Shown here one piece after another: positions 5,557 through 7,899 of a stretch of 7,899 nucleotides of DNA. The notes beneath the pieces were generated by a model, which saw only the letters and a list, made by a program, of their open reading frames with translations, was not told the DNA's origin and did not search any database. The DNA is taken from contig DAOWJK010000041.1 in the NCBI GenBank assembly GCA_030640395.1, forward strand, positions 1-7,899, written 5' to 3'. Positions within the stretch are counted from its first letter, which is position 1. Each line of letters begins with the position of its first letter. The position numbers and the translations under genes are program-made. Source of the DNA: Nanobdellota archaeon. Lineage in GTDB: Archaea > Nanobdellota > Nanobdellia > Pacearchaeales > GW2011-AR1.

Positions 5557-7374
5557 TCACTCGAAGTCGAGGATTTTCACCGCCCTTGTTTTCAAATTAA
5601 ACATCGGAACCTTGCAATGATCTGGCTCATTTCCAAATTTTTCCTGGTAAGGTGTCATACCTTCCCACGACGACACTGAAATTACTAAAACATTATTGTA
5701 ATAAGAAACACCGCTCTTGTGCGTGTGCCCTGCAATAAAAATATCCGGCACATTTTTTATTAAATGAAAATCTTGTTCAGACGGAAAATACTGGACAGAC
5801 GCATGAGTAGGTGCAAGATGCCTGTTCTTCAGGAGATACTTCATAATCAACTCTGGCTGATTCATCGCCCTTTCTTTCACCAAGGAATTAACAGTCCCGG
5901 TATAATAAGGAAATGAAAAACCATGATAAGTCAAAACATTGAAGCCGGAAAAACCCTCCACTGCACCAATATTCAAAGTAGCAGGATTATTTGTCATCAC
6001 AACATTCTCCATTTCATATAAAGGCCATGCATATTTTTCATCCAACAACGGCTGCGGCTCCATCAACCTGACACCATCGTGATTCCCGGCGCAAATAATT
6101 ATTTTAATATCCTTGCGAATCTTCCCAAAAAGTTCAGCCAACTTTGAAAACTGCTCCTCCAGATCATTTATCTCCAAATCAATTTCCTGATTCGGATAAT
6201 TCCCAACACCTGTAACCAAATCTCCAACAATAAAAAGATATTTTATTTTCCCAACTTCAGGGGTATTTTCAACTTTCCCATTTAAATAATCAATGAACTT
6301 CAGGAAGCTCTCTTTTAAAAATCTCTTGCTTCCAAAATGCAAGTCTCCAATAAAGAGGGCATACTCTTCAGCAGAAGATTTTTTCCTTTCAGCAAGCATC
6401 GCCTCTGGAAAAACAATATCATTCACAAAAACAATCTCCCGGCTTCCTGAACAATTAAAACCCACCACAGAATCCAGACTAATCTCTCCTGCCTTTTCAA
6501 AAAGTTCTTTCTTGCTCTGGTTCACCAAAATCCTAATTTTCCCTGTCAAATCCTCAACATCAAAAATAATATTCTTGTTCTTGGTCACCCTCTTATCAGA
6601 AACAATTCCAATTATTGAAATCCCCTGTTGACTGCCAGAAATTTTATTTATCGAAACAAGATTATTCAATTCCGAGTGCTCTTGCAAAATATTTCTCATG
6701 TTAGAAAGCCTGTTTCTAAAATATTTCACAAAATCTTTAACTTCTAATTTTTTGCTTTGCGGAAAATTTTGTGAAACAATTTTCACCTGGCCAAACTCAA
6801 TTTCAGGCTTTGCTAATTCAAATACTGGTTCTGTTTTACCCTCTAACATCTCTTGCTCTTGTTCGACCTCGCTAGGGCGGACAACGGAAAGCGAAGCGAC
6901 CCCTTGTTCGACGTCCTCGACGGACGAATGAAAATCTTTGATTCGTTCGGCTTTTGACGAACGAGTGGAAAACTTGTTTTGCTCTTGCTCTCGTCTGATA
7001 TTTTTGGCAGATGACTGGAAATCTCTGATTTGCTTTGGTTCGCCTAACTCATTCATACCTTCTTGCATCAAATCTGACGACTGAACATTCTTGATTTGTT
7101 CTCTGGAAATTTCAATACTCAACCCTAATTTAATTTTTAATTTCTCAAGATTCTTCTGTTTCTCCTTCGGAAGTTCTAAAAAAAACTGGCTCACTTGCTC
7201 TTTATTTTTATTAAAAATTTCTTTAGTGATTATTTTTTGTGAAGTATTATCCTTTATCTTTTCAATAATCAACTTCAAAGATTCCATATCACTAATTTCA
7301 TTAAATAAACTCAACACTTCCCTGTCTAACAAGATACCTTTTCTTAAACAAAATTTTAATATTTCCTTATTCAT
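5557..7374 (-). CDS. polB: DNA polymerase D small subunit DP1 (proofreading 3'-5' exonuclease)
   Basis: Small subunit of PolD, the Mre11-like proofreading exonuclease that binds DP2. It has 605 residues from the ATG at 7372-7374. The upstream TTG overlaps the preceding stop and is less likely. Residues 1-70 form a helical N-terminal domain. Residues about 90-215 are a charged low-complexity linker with repeats. An OB-fold follows at about 235-325. The calcineurin-like phosphoesterase domain has all its motifs: GDLHFG (D344, H346), VGDLVTG (D385), AGNHDG (N431, H432), TYHG (H484), THAS (H523) and GHTHKSG (H550, H552). The exonuclease should therefore be active. Its ATG lies 2 bases after the orc1/cdc6 stop, so the pair is surely co-transcribed and probably translationally coupled. 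Part of the linker has GC-rich, palindromic DNA unlike the rest of the gene. Confidence 0.97.
   Translation of the reverse strand: MNKEILKFCLRKGILLDREVLSLFNEISDMESLKLIIEKIKDNTSQKIITKEIFNKNKEQVSQFFLELPKEKQKNLEKLKIKLGLSIEISREQIKNVQSSDLMQEGMNELGEPKQIRDFQSSAKNIRREQEQNKFSTRSSKAERIKDFHSSVEDVEQGVASLSVVRPSEVEQEQEMLEGKTEPVFELAKPEIEFGQVKIVSQNFPQSKKLEVKDFVKYFRNRLSNMRNILQEHSELNNLVSINKISGSQQGISIIGIVSDKRVTKNKNIIFDVEDLTGKIRILVNQSKKELFEKAGEISLDSVVGFNCSGSREIVFVNDIVFPEAMLAERKKSSAEEYALFIGDLHFGSKRFLKESFLKFIDYLNGKVENTPEVGKIKYLFIVGDLVTGVGNYPNQEIDLEINDLEEQFSKLAELFGKIRKDIKIIICAGNHDGVRLMEPQPLLDEKYAWPLYEMENVVMTNNPATLNIGAVEGFSGFNVLTYHGFSFPYYTGTVNSLVKERAMNQPELIMKYLLKNRHLAPTHASVQYFPSEQDFHLIKNVPDIFIAGHTHKSGVSYYNNVLVISVSSWEGMTPYQEKFGNEPDHCKVPMFNLKTRAVKILDFE
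6858..6965. repeat. GC-rich palindromic island inside the DP1 linker
   Basis: About 110 bases of coding DNA with raised GC and dense symmetry. A direct repeat, CTTGTTCGAC, occurs at 6858-6867 and 6903-6912 (45 bases apart, in frame, each encoding VEQ). One inverted repeat is CGTCC/GGACG (6912-6916, 6922-6926). Another is TTCGTTCG/CGAACGAG (6942-6949, 6958-6965, one G-T pair, 8-base loop). The encoded peptide is roughly residues 138-175 of DP1, within the disordered linker. The composition contrasts with the AT-rich DP1 sequence on both sides, which suggests insertion or local expansion. Confidence 0.5.
6923..7098 (-). repeat. Three degenerate in-frame repeats in the DP1 linker
   Basis: Three 23-base segments at 7076-7098, 7010-7032 and 6923-6945 match one another at 17-18 of 23 positions. 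They encode EQIKNVQSSD (residues 92-101), KQIRDFQSSA (114-123) and ERIKDFHSSV (143-152). The shared peptide is (E/K)-(Q/R)-I-(K/R)-(N/D)-(V/F)-(Q/H)-S-S. Spacings are 66 and 87 bases, both multiples of three. Conservation of the peptide suggests a short linear motif, or simply recent duplication within the linker. Confidence 0.6.
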
Positions 7375-7376
7375 TT

Positions 7377-7898
7377 TCAATTATAATTCAAAGAATCTCT
7401 TATTATTTTTTTTGCCTTTTCAAGAATGTTTTTTGTAATTGCCAGTTTTATTTCCCTCATTCTCCCGCCCCTTCCTTTTGAAATCACCCGGACATTAATA
7501 ATTCCCAGCATGTCAAACTCCTGGACAATGTCACTCACCCTTCTCTGTGTCAGGACTTCTAATTTATTTTTGATGCACAAATTCTGGTAAAAATTGTAAA
7601 CATCCCCTGTGAAAATTGATTCATTATCCTTCCCATCAACTAATTGAATTATTGAATACAAAACAAGCTGGAATTGTTTGGGTTCAGAACTAATAATATC
7701 TAAAATTTTATCCCTCTCAATTTTGTCATTGGCTTTGTCAATATATTTTAACAAAATCTTTTTAGAATCATCTCTTTCAGCCAGCTCTCCTGCAACCCTC
7801 ATCAAATCCAGCGCCCTTCTGACATCTCCATGCACTCTCGTGGCAAAAGCAGCGCAGTTCTCAAGGACCCTATCAACCTGAATAACACCTTCCCTGCA
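7377..7898 (-). CDS. Orc1/Cdc6 replication initiator, C-terminal part (5' end outside window)
   Basis: The last 173 residues of an archaeal Orc1/Cdc6-type origin-binding AAA+ ATPase, entering from the right edge. The frame is open to the window boundary, beginning CREGVIQVD. An apparent internal start at the GTG near 7835 is only a Val in RVHGDVRRALD and should not be used. The segment VHGDVRRALDLMRVAGELAERD is the conserved sensor-2 helix region of this family. It is followed by the family's linking helices (PKQFQLVLYSII) and a C-terminal winged-helix domain with a basic stretch, ISKGRGGRMREIKL, which fits the DNA-contacting wing. It ends 2 bases before DP1, forming an initiator-polymerase operon. 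The Walker A and B motifs lie outside the window, so ATPase integrity cannot be judged. Confidence 0.95.
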   Translation of the reverse strand, partial: CREGVIQVDRVLENCAAFATRVHGDVRRALDLMRVAGELAERDDSKKILLKYIDKANDKIERDKILDIISSEPKQFQLVLYSIIQLVDGKDNESIFTGDVYNFYQNLCIKNKLEVLTQRRVSDIVQEFDMLGIINVRVISKGRGGRMREIKLAITKNILEKAKKIIRDSLNYN

Positions 7899-7899
7899 C

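Larger units (their letters stand above)
5391..5563. other. GC-rich palindromic intergenic element (candidate structured RNA or dispersed repeat)
   Basis: This is most of the 214-base gap between DP1 and the phosphatase gene. It is visibly richer in G and C than its surroundings and holds three good inverted repeats. They are GTGGTATC/GATGCCAC (5391-5398 with 5417-5424, one G-U pair), GCGATTTC/GAAATCGC (5470-5477 with 5495-5502), and AGGAAACC/GGTTTCTT (5533-5540 with 5546-5553, five-base loop). Longer-range complements also exist: ACCTAA with TTAGGT (5427-5432, 5543-5548) and CGAGTGA with TCACTCG (5437-5443, 5557-5563). The last reaches the DP1 stop codon. A purine-rich run on the plus strand lies at about 5508-5538. 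No convincing protein is encoded. I could not match it to tRNA, SRP RNA, RNase P RNA or box C/D RNA. Confidence 0.5.

Noticed and set aside
5555..5561. Box C-like GTGATGA on the minus strand, suggesting a box C/D guide RNA
   Set aside because: It is formed by the DP1 stop codon and flanking bases. No D or D' box (CTGA) lies at the needed 50-60 base spacing.
5468..5620. Plus-strand open frame of 50 codons beginning MRFPSSARKEIAHR
   Set aside because: It overlaps the antisense 3' end of DP1 and the palindromic gap, and it has a very basic, low-complexity composition. It has no visible promoter or ribosome site, so it is more likely a by-product of the GC-rich element.
6293..7438. Plus-strand open frames opposite DP1
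   Set aside because: They are antisense shadows of DP1 with Ser/Phe-rich composition typical of reverse complements of Lys/Glu-rich coding DNA.
7377..7835. Complete 152-residue gene starting at 7835
   Set aside because: The apparent start is a GTG that codes for Val within the conserved VHGDVRRALDL of Orc1/Cdc6. The frame stays open to the window edge, so this is a partial larger gene.

Overview
The window comes from an archaeon. Two subunits of the archaeal replicative polymerase PolD (DP1 and DP2) are encoded next to the C-terminal part of an Orc1/Cdc6 initiator, and several genes start about 25 bases downstream of TATA-like boxes with no convincing Shine-Dalgarno site. PolD excludes the Crenarchaeota proper. 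The low GC content, the compact gene spacing and the short, divergent proteins look most like a DPANN lineage such as Woesearchaeota or Pacearchaeota, but that placement is an inference from style and not from a phylogenetic marker search.

Almost everything is transcribed right to left on the minus strand. From the right edge the order is: orc1/cdc6 (C-terminal 173 residues only), DP1 (starting 2 bases after the orc1/cdc6 stop), a GC-rich palindrome-bearing intergenic stretch of 214 bases, a HAD-superfamily phosphatase with its own TATA box, and DP2 (polymerase core) close behind it. Then comes a TATA box with leaderless spacing, followed by a two-helix membrane-anchored PD-(D/E)XK nuclease-like protein and a four-helix membrane protein. 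At the far left, the last 36 codons of a plus-strand hydrophobic protein converge on this series with an 8-base gap.

Functionally, the right-hand 6.7 kb is a replication cluster: initiator, the PolD proofreading subunit (all phosphoesterase motifs present) and the PolD catalytic subunit (zinc-binding Cys pairs, DCDGD active-site motif, and a C-terminal PIP box for the PCNA clamp). The initiator-DP1-DP2 neighbourhood is known from Thermococcales, where it lies near the origin. Here a phosphatase gene is interposed. The left 1.1 kb is much more AT-rich and looks like accessory sequence of unknown role.

The parts least explained by ordinary annotation are the GC-rich palindromic intergenic element after DP1, a similar GC-rich palindromic island inside the DP1 linker with repeated peptide motifs, a degenerate out-of-frame copy of the DP2 PIP-box tail just past its stop codon, and the nuclease/four-helix membrane gene pair.
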